The notes: generated by a model from the sequence alone, not told the origin. Shown: positions 25,275-34,124, counted from the first letter of the stretch. The stretch is DNA of 64,000 bases from Aquimarina sp. U1-2 (GCF_017897595.1 NZ_JAGKIK010000004.1:186001-250000), one strand, 5' to 3'. A program made the numbers and translations.

Positions 25275-27271
25275 CATTCAAAGAACAAATACGCCAGGGC
25301 ATACCCACAACACTGCCTGAAAAATACGAGATAGAGCCAACTATCAGTCGAGCTCCTAAGCGTAAACAAATATTATCCAGCGAAGAAAAAAAACTGGCGC
25401 TGCAAAATGCGCTTCGCTATTTTCCGAAAGACTGGCATCAAACCCTGGCTCAGGAATTTCTGGACGAGCTTCACGATTTTGGACGTATTTATATGTACCG
25501 CTTCAAACCGACCTACAAAATGTATGCCCGACCTATCGATGAATATCCTTCTAAAACAAAGTCGGCCGCAGCTATCATGCTTATGATTCAAAATAATTTG
25601 GATCCTGCTGTAGCACAGCATCCTTACGAATTAATAACCTATGGAGGTAACGGAGCTGTTTTTCAAAACTGGGCGCAGTACATTCTTACCATGCAGTATC
25701 TAGCTATGATGAATGAAGAACAAACGCTGCACCTATATTCGGGACACCCCATGGGCTTGTTTCCGTCTTCAAAAAATGCTCCCAGAGTTGTGGTTACCAA
25801 TGGTATGATGATCCCTAATTATTCCAAACCAGATGATTGGGAAAAATTCAACGCTTTAGGTGTAACACAATACGGACAAATGACAGCAGGTAGCTATATG
25901 TATATTGGTCCTCAGGGAATTGTACATGGTACCACAATTACTATCATGAATGCCTTCAGAAAAATAAGACCCTCTGACACCTCATATGCAGGTAAAATTT
26001 TTCTTACTGCCGGTTTAGGTGGAATGAGCGGTGCCCAACCTAAAGCAGGAAACATCGCAGGATGTATTACGGTTTGTGCAGAGGTGAACCCAAATGCTGC
26101 TCAAAAACGATATGAACAGGGTTGGGTTGATGAAATTATAGACCATATCGATAACCTGGTCATTCGTGTGAAGAAGGCAGTAGATCAAAAAGAAATTGTT
26201 TCGATAGCATATCAAGGTAATGTGGTAGACGTATGGGAACGATTTTATGAAGAAAATATTCATGTTGATCTCGGCTCAGATCAAACATCTCTTCATAATC
26301 CGTGGTCAGGAGGGTATTATCCTGTTGGTTTGAAGTATACCGAAGCCAATACTATGCTTAGTAATAACCCTGATGGTTTTAAGCTAAAAGTTCAAGATTC
26401 GCTACGAAGACATGCCGATGCTATTAATAAACATACCGCTCGAGGCACGTATTTTTTCGATTATGGAAATGCTTTCCTTCTAGAAGCATCTCGCGCTGGT
26501 GCAAATATCCTAAAGAAAAACAGTGCCGATTTTAAATATCCTTCTTACATACAGGATATTTTGGGGCCAATGTGCTTTGATTACGGGTTTGGTCCTTTTC
26601 GATGGGTATGTACTTCCGGAAAACCAGAAGATTTAGATACTACAGATCAAATCGCTTTAAACGTATTGAAATCCATTAAAGAAAAAGCTCCCAAAGAAAT
26701 ACAGCAACAAATGCAGGATAATATCACCTGGATTCAAGAAGCGAAAAAAAATGCTCTAGTCGTAGGATCACAGGCTCGTATTTTATATGCCGATGCAGAA
26801 GGTCGTATCAAAATTGCTGAAGCTTTTAATGCCGCGATAAAAAAGGGAGATATTTCGGCTCCTATTGTATTAGGCAGAGATCATCACGATGTTAGCGGAA
26901 CCGATTCTCCATACCGCGAAACTAGTAATATTTACGATGGAAGCAAATTTACAGCAGACATGGCTATTCACAATGTTATCGGTGACAGCTTTAGAGGAGC
27001 AACTTGGGTTTCAATTCACAATGGTGGCGGAGTTGGTTGGGGTGAAGTGATCAATGGTGGTTTTGGTCTGGTAATAGACGGATCGGCACAAGCTGCGGCA
27101 CAATTAAAGAATATGCTATTTTATGATGTAAATAATGGTATTTCCCGAAGAAGCTGGGCTAGAAATCAAGAAGCTCTTTTCGCAATACAAAGAGAAATGG
27201 AACGTACACCACAATTAAAAGTAACATTACCATCCCAAGTAGAAGATAGTATTCTAGATCAAATTTTATAA
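25271..27271 (+). CDS. hutU: urocanate hydratase (long Bacteroidota form)
   Basis: HutU adds water to urocanate with a tightly bound NAD+ to form 4-imidazolone-5-propionate. I use ATG 25271, which overlaps the hutI stop by 4 bases; an upstream TTG adds only two residues. The length is about 666 residues, against about 560 for the Proteobacterial enzyme, because of extra N-terminal and internal segments known in this phylum. Hallmarks include YGGNGAVFQNWAQY, YSGHPMGLFPSS, GLGGMSGAQPKAGNIAG, GRDHHDVSGTDSPYRET and HNGGGVGWGEVINGGFG. Confidence 0.95.
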   Translation: MTFKEQIRQGIPTTLPEKYEIEPTISRAPKRKQILSSEEKKLALQNALRYFPKDWHQTLAQEFLDELHDFGRIYMYRFKPTYKMYARPIDEYPSKTKSAAAIMLMIQNNLDPAVAQHPYELITYGGNGAVFQNWAQYILTMQYLAMMNEEQTLHLYSGHPMGLFPSSKNAPRVVVTNGMMIPNYSKPDDWEKFNALGVTQYGQMTAGSYMYIGPQGIVHGTTITIMNAFRKIRPSDTSYAGKIFLTAGLGGMSGAQPKAGNIAGCITVCAEVNPNAAQKRYEQGWVDEIIDHIDNLVIRVKKAVDQKEIVSIAYQGNVVDVWERFYEENIHVDLGSDQTSLHNPWSGGYYPVGLKYTEANTMLSNNPDGFKLKVQDSLRRHADAINKHTARGTYFFDYGNAFLLEASRAGANILKKNSADFKYPSYIQDILGPMCFDYGFGPFRWVCTSGKPEDLDTTDQIALNVLKSIKEKAPKEIQQQMQDNITWIQEAKKNALVVGSQARILYADAEGRIKIAEAFNAAIKKGDISAPIVLGRDHHDVSGTDSPYRETSNIYDGSKFTADMAIHNVIGDSFRGATWVSIHNGGGVGWGEVINGGFGLVIDGSAQAAAQLKNMLFYDVNNGISRRSWARNQEALFAIQREMERTPQLKVTLPSQVEDSILDQIL

Positions 27272-27372
27272 ATAATACGGTAAAAGCTATTTTTATACGA
27301 TAGTACGCATCTAATACTACTAGGTAACGTTTTGATATGAGAACATATGAAATGAGCATAAACTTTTTTCAG

Positions 27373-27621
27373 CATACCCTACCGATATGATTAAAATAAG
27401 TTTGTGCGAAAACGAAGTGGTTACATCTGTTTATAATTTTGTAATTACTTATTTTTCATTGAATTAAAAAATTTTAAACAGATGAAACGAGCATTAATAA
27501 ATTTTAAAAATTACTTCACAAAAGGGAATGTTTAAAATTTTTAATGTGAGAGCGTAGCGCTTACATACGTTCTCAATTTTTTAATTATTTCGTTTTCAAA
27601 CAATCAAAAAGATTTAAACGT
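27373..27621 (+). repeat. leader element, family 2, copy B, before hutG
   Basis: It extends from CATACCCTACCGATATGATT to the base before the hutG ATG and so fills nearly the whole 350-base gap between hutU and hutG. It contains a short frame starting at 27482 (MKRALINFKN...), the hairpin GAGAGCGTA (27548-27556)/TACGTTCTC (27566-27574), and the tail TTTTCAAACAAT, AAAAGATTTAAACGT directly before ATG. The copy before fmt matches it over the full length once the inserted family-3 repeat is removed. Confidence 0.82.
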
Positions 27622-28572
27622 ATGAAAAATTATAGAAAACCAAACATTAAATCTTGGCAGACAAGTCGTTCTTCAATGAAGCAACTCTATTTTCATGAAA
27701 AAGTAGATTTTCTGAATATAAAACACGACGAAATGCCCAAAAAACAAGAAAAGTTGTTTGCAATGTTGGGTTTTGCTTGTGATGAAGGAGTGAGAAGAAA
27801 CAAGGGACGAACCGGAGCTAGTTACGGCCCAGAGGCTATACGCCAAATGTTAGCCCCCCTTGCAAATCATTTTGAAACATCTATGACAATTCTAGATGCG
27901 GGCGATGTACTATGGACTGAAGCCAACATGGAAAATACGCACAACGAAACGACACTATGTATTGCCAAGCTATTACAACATCATATTTTTCCTATAATTC
28001 TGGGCGGCAGTCATGATCTTGCACACGCCCATTATAAGGCTATCAAAAAGATATATCCAAATAAAAAAATAGGAATTATTAATTTTGATGCACATTTTGA
28101 TTTACGAGAAGTAACCGATCGTGGTACTTCAGGAACTCCATTCTATCAAATTGCTCAAGAAAATGATGTATTTCACTATTTATGTTTGGGTATACAAAAA
28201 GAATCTAATCATAGGGAACTTTTTAACCGAGCTGAAGCATTAAAAGTTCAGTATGTGTTGAATACAGAATTTACTACAAAAAATAAAAAAGAAATTTATA
28301 AGACCGTTAACGACTTTATTGATCAGGTAGATCTTATCTATCTCACAATTGATATGGATGGCTTTTCTTCGATCTACGCACCTGGTGTTAGTGCTCCTTC
28401 CCCACTTGGTTTTACACCGGATATTGCGATGCAAACTATACAACAAATTAGCAAATCTAATAAACTAGTAAGTGCTGATGTTGTAGAAGTAAATCCAAAG
28501 TATGATATAGATAATTGTACTGCCCGATTAGCCGCTAGACTAATATACCACTTACTTTCTTGCCTTTCATAA
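27622..28572 (+). CDS. hutG: formimidoylglutamase (arginase/ureohydrolase family)
   Basis: HutG releases formamide from N-formimino-L-glutamate to yield glutamate, closing the four-step pathway. The 316-residue protein has the binuclear manganese motifs of ureohydrolases: GGSHD, NFDAHFDLR and TIDMDGF. RTGASYGPEAIRQML near the N-terminus is typical of HutG. It is on the same strand as hutHIU but separated from them by the family-2 leader element, which ends exactly at its ATG; it may thus have its own control. Confidence 0.93.
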   Translation: MKNYRKPNIKSWQTSRSSMKQLYFHEKVDFLNIKHDEMPKKQEKLFAMLGFACDEGVRRNKGRTGASYGPEAIRQMLAPLANHFETSMTILDAGDVLWTEANMENTHNETTLCIAKLLQHHIFPIILGGSHDLAHAHYKAIKKIYPNKKIGIINFDAHFDLREVTDRGTSGTPFYQIAQENDVFHYLCLGIQKESNHRELFNRAEALKVQYVLNTEFTTKNKKEIYKTVNDFIDQVDLIYLTIDMDGFSSIYAPGVSAPSPLGFTPDIAMQTIQQISKSNKLVSADVVEVNPKYDIDNCTARLAARLIYHLLSCLS

Positions 28573-28635
28573 TAGTATCTTCAAACTTACAAGTATAATA
28601 GTGAGTGGAAGTACACTATTACTATAAATAACTTA

Positions 28636-28789
28636 TTGATTGTCTGTTATTATACCTAAAATTTAACTGAGAAGTCATCCTGAATTCATTTCAGGATCTC
28701 ATTAAGTTTATTTATAGTACATTGAGATGAGAAGCTGAAACGAGTTCAGCTTGACGCAAACCGTTTAGATTTAATTACGGATATTCGTA
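28636..28789. repeat. two-hairpin interspersed repeat, family 3, copy 2
   Basis: It matches 15310-15486 and 54286-54438 from TTGATTGTCTG to GATATTCGTA. The first hairpin is TCCTGAATTCATTTCAGGA; the second is AAGCTGAAACGAGTTCAGCTT. It lies just after hutG, where it may also work as a transcript end. Confidence 0.82.
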
Positions 28790-28814
28790 AACAACTTCAA
28801 TACTAAGAAGTAAT

Positions 28815-28842
28815 AAAAAAGGGATTACCAGAAAATAATCCC
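28815..28842 (-). terminator. intrinsic terminator of the 32-residue peptide gene
   Basis: On the minus strand GGGATTA pairs with TAATCCC around an 8-base loop and is followed by six T (28815-28820 as A on the plus strand). It is 47 bases past the stop of the small gene at 28889-28987. Confidence 0.75.
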
Positions 28843-28888
28843 TCTTATCGATTTAAAAAACACAAAACCGAAACCGGTTACTTCTTTA

Positions 28889-28987
28889 TTACTTACGAAT
28901 CGCATACTTAGAGGCTTCAGGAAGTTCTTTCAAAAAATTTACAACACTTGTAACATTTAGTCCGAAAATGGCAATTAAATTATTCAT
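28889..28987 (-). CDS. 32-residue amphipathic peptide with its own promoter and terminator
   Basis: ATG at 28987 opens a 33-codon frame ending in TAA at 28889-28891. The peptide starts MNNLIAIFGLNVTSVVNF and ends with the basic tail KYAIRK. It is mostly hydrophobic in the first half and could form an amphipathic helix. The support is contextual: a TTG-N19-TAACTTCG promoter lies upstream and a strong terminator downstream, so this isolated stretch is clearly a transcription unit. It could instead be a small RNA that happens to contain the frame. I do not recognise the peptide. Confidence 0.55.
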   Translation of the reverse strand: MNNLIAIFGLNVTSVVNFLKELPEASKYAIRK

Positions 28988-29015
28988 GATTGTGTGATTT
29001 TAGGATTAATGATTA

Positions 29016-29045
29016 CGAAGTTAACATGTTATCAACAATATTCAA
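29016..29045 (-). promoter_or_regulatory. promoter of the 32-residue peptide gene
   Basis: On the minus strand TTG (29043-29045), 19 bases, then TAACTTCG (29016-29023), which is the Bacteroidota promoter with C for the third T of TTTG. Transcription would begin about 20 bases before the ATG. The leader between box and start resembles that of the DUF2911 gene (both contain AATCACACAA just before the start codon). Confidence 0.6.
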
Positions 29046-29364
29046 AATATTTTGTTTATTATTTGTTAATAAATAGTTTAAATACATATATAGTGGCTAT
29101 ATTAATCATACTAATGATTTATTATTTTTTATTTGAAGTATTATTCTTACTTATATTGTTAATAATGATAAAAGATTATGTATATTAACCGATATTCAGT
29201 TTACATTTTAAATTAAGTAGTATCCTAAATACCGCTTACGCCTTATTTCAGGTATTCTAAAATTCATAAAGCGCGAATACATATCTCGATTGGATTATTT
29301 GAGAAGCCCAAAAACACTTCCAAAAAAGATATATTAGTTATGAGATTTTCTATACATTGCAACA

Positions 29365-29835
29365 ATGAAAACAGCGACCGTTAGAGAATTAAAGACTGAA
29401 TTGACGCATCGATGTGATAAAGAACTTATTGATATATGCATTCAACTTTCAAAGTTCAAAAAAGAAAATAAAGAATTGCTTACCTATATATTATTTGAGT
29501 CTTCTAGTGAAGCAGGATATGTTGAATCCATAAAGAGTGAAGTTGATCAGCAATTCGCTCTCATCAATACATCGTCATATCATTATATAAAAAAGAGTGT
29601 GCGCAAAATTTTACGTCTGGTCAAAAAATACATTCGATATTCAAAAAATAAAGAGACCGAGGTAGAATTACTACTTTATTTTTGCCAAAAACTATCTGGT
29701 TTTCAACCTTTCATCAAAAGAAGTACAGTATTACAAACTATATTAGATAGGGAAACAAAAAGTATTTACAAAAAACTTAATGGCTTACATGAAGATTTAC
29801 AATATGATTTTAAAATCGAATTGGAATCATTATAA
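29365..29835 (+). CDS. conserved-looking hypothetical helical protein
   Basis: A 156-residue, entirely helical, cytoplasmic protein rich in Lys, Glu and Leu. The N-terminus (MKTATVRELKTELTHRCDKELIDICIQLSKFKKENKELLTY) continues into basic helices (YIKKSVRKILRLVKKYIRYSK) near residue 75-95. I believe similar proteins occur in other flavobacteria without known function; the LSKFKKENKELLTYILFE part is what I would search with. There is no signal peptide or membrane segment. The preceding 175 bases after the small membrane-like shadow frames show no clear promoter. Confidence 0.75.
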   Translation: MKTATVRELKTELTHRCDKELIDICIQLSKFKKENKELLTYILFESSSEAGYVESIKSEVDQQFALINTSSYHYIKKSVRKILRLVKKYIRYSKNKETEVELLLYFCQKLSGFQPFIKRSTVLQTILDRETKSIYKKLNGLHEDLQYDFKIELESL

Positions 29836-29943
29836 TCGATTTATCTTAAGACATCATTTAAATCTCTAGTCTGTGCTCAAATTAACGTTCATTTAACGTA
29901 GTAGTGTTTTTGTGTTTTTTATATTAGAAATAAAACTCACACT

Positions 29944-30084
29944 ATGAAAAAGAAACAACTAAATAATGACGTAATCTTGGCGGATATGCATGATAATGGA
30001 ATACGTTTTAATGAATGTTTAAAGAGTAAAAAAGAAGAAAAAGAAAATCAAAAACAAAAAATTGAGAAATTAAAAGAGAAATAA
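29944..30084 (+). CDS. 46-residue charged small protein, unknown
   Basis: The frame opens at ATG 29944 and ends at TAA 30082-30084. The N-terminal part (MKKKQLNNDVILADMHDNG) leads into a helix rich in Lys and Glu (SKKEEKENQKQKIEKLKEK). It begins 109 bases after the 156-residue hypothetical gene on the same strand and may follow it on one transcript. Such short Lys/Glu-rich peptides are seen in flavobacteria, but I cannot name a family. The region to its right (30085-30298) is AT-rich, with a faint family-3-like remnant (CGTTTCAACATTCAGGACG). Confidence 0.5.
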   Translation: MKKKQLNNDVILADMHDNGIRFNECLKSKKEEKENQKQKIEKLKEK

Positions 30085-30298
30085 TATCAAATTCATTATG
30101 AAAATGACATAAAAGATCTGTGATTGCTACACAGTCAATCTGAGCATATCTTTTTACTCCTAAGAAGCTATGAAAATATTGCATAGCCATAAGTATACGA
30201 AATCCTCTAATAAACTTATTCTTAACTCGTTTCAACATTCAGGACGACACTAATTTAAATGTTGGTCGCAGTAATCGATATTGAAAAAAATTAGAACT

Positions 30299-30766
30299 TT
30301 AGCGTTCAAACATTAACGATATAAACTCTGCTACACAAGCTGGCTTTTCGATATTTTCAATTTCAACAGTGCAATCCCAGGTGATTTTTAGTCCGTTACT
30401 GTTATAATTTTCAATTTTTTGAATGCGACTATGTAAACGTAGTCGACTGTTTACCACTACAGCATGTGGAAAACGAACCTTATTAAGACCATAGTTAACA
30501 CCCATTACAGAAGTTTTTACGATTAAGAGATCCATCAACATTTTTGATAATAGCGATACCGATAAAAATCCGTGTGCGATAGGTTTTTTGAATGGGGATT
30601 CTTTTTTGATCCGTTCTAGATCTACGTGAACCCATTGATGATCGAGCGTGGCTTCGGCAAAAGCATTGATCATTTCTTGTGTTACGGTAATCCATGCTCC
30701 TGTTGGGAGCGATTTTCCCTCATAAGTCTTAAACTCTTCAAAATTTTTACAGGTGAGTTGATTCAT
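30299..30766 (-). CDS. MaoC-family (R)-specific enoyl-CoA hydratase
   Basis: A 155-residue hot-dog-fold hydratase. The signature is the hydratase-2 motif with the catalytic Asp and His in AEATLDHQWVHVD and the following PIAHGFLSVSLLSKM. Such enzymes hydrate enoyl-CoA to (R)-3-hydroxyacyl-CoA or act on related thioesters. It is the last gene of the minus-strand acyl-CoA catabolic region, with the FabG-like SDR upstream and the family-2 leader element directly before its start. Confidence 0.9.
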   Translation of the reverse strand: MNQLTCKNFEEFKTYEGKSLPTGAWITVTQEMINAFAEATLDHQWVHVDLERIKKESPFKKPIAHGFLSVSLLSKMLMDLLIVKTSVMGVNYGLNKVRFPHAVVVNSRLRLHSRIQKIENYNSNGLKITWDCTVEIENIEKPACVAEFISLMFER

Positions 30767-30920
30767 ACGTTTAAATCTTTGTAATTGTTTGAAAACAAAA
30801 TAATTAAAAAATTGAGAACCTATGTAAACGCTACGCTCTCACATTAAAAATTTTAAACATTCCTTTGATGAAGAAATTTTTAAAATTTGTTAATGTTCGT
30901 TTCATACGTTAAAATTTTAG
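30767..30920 (-). repeat. leader element, family 2, copy C, before the MaoC gene
   Basis: Read on the minus strand it runs from ATTTTAACGTATGAAACG to GATTTAAACGT just before ATG. It encloses a 24-codon frame (30905 to 30831) beginning MKRTLTNFKNFF, and the hairpin GAGAGCGTA/TAGGTTCTC. The two ends carry the same direct repeat TTTAA(A)CGTATGAA, so the gene's own start codon falls inside the right-hand repeat. Confidence 0.82.
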
Positions 30921-30962
30921 TCCTATTCAATTTCCTATATGATGATAATTTTGTGCGACGAT

Positions 30963-31700
30963 CTACCTTGATACCCCACCGTCTATGGTTAAACATATTC
31001 CGGAAACGAAGGATGCTTCATCAGAAGCCAGATACAAATATCCATAAGCTATATCCATAGGTGTCGCTGCTTTTTGAAGTGGTATTTGTGCTTTGATACC
31101 CGCAATGTGTTCTTCTGGAATTTGCTCGGTCATTTCAGTAAGTGTAAATCCCGGAGCTAGAGCGTTTGCCGTAATTCCGTATTTCCCTAATTCCATAGTC
31201 CATGTTTTAGACATTGCAATTACCGCTGCCTTTGTAGCCGAATAATTAGTTTGTCCGAAATTACCACGTAATCCTACATTTGAAGCGGCAGATACAATTC
31301 GTCCATATTGCGCTTCTTTCATGTATTTAGAAATTTCCTGCGTACATAAAAACACACCTTTCAGGTTTACCTCAATCACAGCATCCCACTCTTCTTCACT
31401 CATCTTGTGTAACGTTCGATCTTTGGTAATTCCTGCATTATTGATTAGAATATCAATTTTACCATATGTTTTATAAATTCGTTGGGCTTCGGCTTTGATG
31501 GCTTCTTTATCGGTAACCGAGATCTTTGTAAATTCTGCTTTACCCCCGTTATCGAGTATTGATGTTTTGGTTTCAGTTCCTTCATTCAGCAGATCCCAGA
31601 TGATAACTTTGGCTCCTTCTTTGGCAAACAAGGTGGCAACTGCTTTTCCTATACCACGAGCACCACCTGTTACGATTGCAATTTTATCTTTTAGTCTCAT
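30963..31700 (-). CDS. FabG-like short-chain dehydrogenase
   Basis: A 245-residue classical SDR, close to 3-oxoacyl-ACP/acetoacetyl-CoA reductases. It has the GGARGIG cofactor motif (12-18), NNAGITKD, catalytic Ser in SAASNVG, YSATK as the active-site Tyr/Lys, and the C-terminal DGG. With the MaoC hydratase it forms a plausible hydration-oxidation or reduction pair acting on acyl-CoA. The 196-base gap to the MaoC gene is occupied by the leader element. Confidence 0.92.
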   Translation of the reverse strand: MRLKDKIAIVTGGARGIGKAVATLFAKEGAKVIIWDLLNEGTETKTSILDNGGKAEFTKISVTDKEAIKAEAQRIYKTYGKIDILINNAGITKDRTLHKMSEEEWDAVIEVNLKGVFLCTQEISKYMKEAQYGRIVSAASNVGLRGNFGQTNYSATKAAVIAMSKTWTMELGKYGITANALAPGFTLTEMTEQIPEEHIAGIKAQIPLQKAATPMDIAYGYLYLASDEASFVSGICLTIDGGVSR

Positions 31701-31896
31701 TTATCTATGTTATTAATTATACTACAAATACACTTCTGTTTTTAAATAATATGGTAGCGTTACCGTCGATGCGACAGAGTGTATGTCTCATTCTTTGCTG
31801 ATAAAAGGTAAATTACACACATTTATACCTTCCTTCAAAGGGAAATTTAAGACTGCCTTCTTTATAAAATGATGGCACCCTGCGACGATATGAGTG

Positions 31897-32874
31897 TTAA
31901 GAACATTCAATCACAGCTTTCCCTTTAACTTTTCTATTCATCATATCTTCTAAAGCGTTATGAGCTTCAGCTAATGGATATACTCGATGAATGTGTGGTT
32001 TTAGCTTTCCTGTTGTATACCATTTCATTAGTTCTAGAGTGTTTTGCATGTTTTTATCTGGTGTTTTCATGGCGAAACTTCCCCAAAAAACACCTACGAT
32101 AGCACTTCCTTTGAGCAATGTTAAATTTAAAGGAATTTTAGGAATAGTACCTGCTGCAAAACCAACAACGAGATAGCGTCCTTCCCATGCCAATCCACGA
32201 ATAGCAGGTTCTGCATATCGACCTCCTACGGGATCAAAAACTACGTTTGCTCCTTTGCCGTGGGTTACTTCTTTAATTCTGGATTTCAGATCCTCGGTGT
32301 CGTAATTGATGACTACGTCTGCACCGTAAGCTCTACAGAGCTCTAATTTTTCTGTAGAAGAGGCTACAGCGATGACTCTGGCTCCCATTAACTTACCAAG
32401 TTCGACGGCTGCCAAACCTACTCCGCCAGAAGCTCCCAACACTACAAGTGTATCATCCTTTTTAAGCTGGCCTCTATCTTTGAGCGCGTAGTATGAAGTA
32501 CCGTAAGCCATCATAAAAGACGCTGCAACAGGAAATTTCATACCTTTTGGTATTAAAAAACACGAATTTCCGGGAATGGCTACTTCTTCAGCATAACCAC
32601 CATGCGTTACGAAGCCAAATACCTCATCACCAGGTTTTACATGACTGATTTTGCTTCCTACTTCTTTAACAACTCCGGCGATATCACTACCCGGAGTAAA
32701 CGGTAATTCGGGTTTAAATTGATATAATCCCTGTATGATTAAGGTATCAGGAAAATTAACTCCACAGGCCTTTACTTGTACCAGGACTTCTTTTTCATTG
32801 GGTTTCGGACTTTTTACATCTTCAAACATTAATGATGAGGGAGGACCAAATTGCTTACAGATTATCGCTTTCAT
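31897..32874 (-). CDS. NADPH:quinone oxidoreductase-like MDR enzyme
   Basis: A 325-residue zinc-free medium-chain reductase. KACGVNFPDTLIIQGLY, TPGSDIAGVVKEVG and the Rossmann motif VLGASGGVGLAAVELGK are characteristic of the quinone oxidoreductase branch. The zinc-ligand cysteine cluster of alcohol dehydrogenases is absent. It probably reduces an enone or quinone with NADPH. It lies in the acyl-CoA catabolic region but is separated from its neighbours by gaps of about 200 bases on both sides. Confidence 0.9.
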   Translation of the reverse strand: MKAIICKQFGPPSSLMFEDVKSPKPNEKEVLVQVKACGVNFPDTLIIQGLYQFKPELPFTPGSDIAGVVKEVGSKISHVKPGDEVFGFVTHGGYAEEVAIPGNSCFLIPKGMKFPVAASFMMAYGTSYYALKDRGQLKKDDTLVVLGASGGVGLAAVELGKLMGARVIAVASSTEKLELCRAYGADVVINYDTEDLKSRIKEVTHGKGANVVFDPVGGRYAEPAIRGLAWEGRYLVVGFAAGTIPKIPLNLTLLKGSAIVGVFWGSFAMKTPDKNMQNTLELMKWYTTGKLKPHIHRVYPLAEAHNALEDMMNRKVKGKAVIECS

Positions 32875-32910
32875 ATTTTAGCTAATGAGTTTTAGAGTTA
32901 TTACGTGTAT

Positions 32911-33049
32911 TGAACATCTACTATACATCATAAAATTACCTTTAATATCTGGTCGATCGCGGTCGAGACCTGATTTTAAGCTTGTTAGATTTACTAACCT
33001 ATCGACTGCACTCGAGGAGGCAGTGCTATATGATTGATTACAGCTATTT
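32911..33049. repeat. short interspersed repeat, family 4, copy 1
   Basis: It matches 38411-38550 almost throughout: CTATACATCATAAAATTA, GGTCGA-CG-GTCGAGACC hairpin, then CTCGAGGAG, CAGTGC-ATATGATTGATTAC. Its ends (TGAACATCTA and CAGCTATTTA) have decayed compared with the second copy. Confidence 0.78.
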
Positions 33050-33116
33050 ATTTACGTTTTGAGCCCAAAGAATATACTGCATAAACCGGGTTTAACAATG
33101 AACTTATATTGACTTG

Positions 33117-34124
33117 TTATTCTTCTATCACTTTAAGAACTAATTTCCCCATCTTATCACCAGAAAATAACCTTAAAAATGTTTCGTGAAAATTTTCTAT
33201 CCCGTCATAAATGTCTTCTTTGCTCTTCAGTTTTCCTTGCGCAATCCAACCTCCCATTTCTTTGGCTGCTTTACTATAATCTTTGGCGTAATCTAACACT
33301 ACCATTCCTTGCATAGAGGCGCGATTAACCAAAAGTGACAAATAATTACTTGGCCCATTCACAGCTTTTTTATTATTGTATTGTGAAATAGCTCCGCAAA
33401 TTACTATTCGAGCATGCAAACGCAATCTTGCAAGGGCTGCATCCAGGATTTCTCCGCCCACATTATCAAAATATACGTCGATACCCTTTGGACATTCTCG
33501 TTTTAGCGCCTCTACTATATTCTCAGATTTATAATCTATAGCTCCATCAAAGCCTAACTCATCTACTATATAGTTACATTTTTTGCTACCCCCAGCTATA
33601 CCGATAACTTTACATCCCTTGATTTTAGCTATTTGCCCAACTATACTTCCCACAGCACCAGCAGCACCAGAAACCAAAACAATATCCCCTTCCTTAATTT
33701 TCCCTACCTCCAAAATACCGAAATAGGCAGTCATCCCGGGCATTCCCAAAGTACCAATATATTGTGGTAAAGAAGCCAAATTAGGATCAACCTTATACCA
33801 ATTGCTACCATTGGTTATAACATATTGCTGTACTCCACCCCAGCCCGTTACATAATCTCCATCTTTAAATTTAGGATGATTATTGGTTTTTATGACTTTA
33901 CCTACCGAGCCTGCTCTCATTACCTCATCGATTTGTACGGGTTCTATGTAAGATTTTCCTTCGTTCATCCAACCACGCATTGCCGGATCTAAAGAAATAT
34001 AGTGCTGTTGAATTAATACTTCGCCTTGTGCAAGATCAGGAATTGTATTTGATTGTAGTTCCCATGTATCTGCAGACGGAAGTCCTACCGGACGCTTTTT
34101 AAATATAAGTTGCTTATTTATCAT
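33117..34124 (-). CDS. NADP-dependent oxidoreductase (leukotriene-B4 dehydrogenase/CurA type)
   Basis: A 335-residue MDR reductase with the features of the PTGR/CurA subgroup: SLDPAMRGWMNEGKSY near the N-terminus, GTLGMPGMTAYFGILEVG, VSGAAGAVGSIVGQIAK as the nucleotide motif, and FDNVGGEILDAAL. Members reduce the 2,3-double bond of enones and allylic alcohol-derived compounds. It starts 30 bases after the stop of no upstream neighbour within its group but is followed 242 bases later (through the family-4 repeat) by the quinone reductase gene. Confidence 0.92.
   Translation of the reverse strand: MINKQLIFKKRPVGLPSADTWELQSNTIPDLAQGEVLIQQHYISLDPAMRGWMNEGKSYIEPVQIDEVMRAGSVGKVIKTNNHPKFKDGDYVTGWGGVQQYVITNGSNWYKVDPNLASLPQYIGTLGMPGMTAYFGILEVGKIKEGDIVLVSGAAGAVGSIVGQIAKIKGCKVIGIAGGSKKCNYIVDELGFDGAIDYKSENIVEALKRECPKGIDVYFDNVGGEILDAALARLRLHARIVICGAISQYNNKKAVNGPSNYLSLLVNRASMQGMVVLDYAKDYSKAAKEMGGWIAQGKLKSKEDIYDGIENFHETFLRLFSGDKMGKLVLKVIEE

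Noticed and set aside
28994-29188. 64-codon hydrophobic frame on the plus strand
   Set aside because: It overlaps the promoter of the small minus-strand gene and consists of AT-rich codons that give Ile/Leu/Tyr by composition alone.
30090-30245. Possible additional copy of the two-hairpin repeat
   Set aside because: Only short pieces resemble family 3 (TCGTTTCAACATTCAGGACG). They are too degenerate to call.
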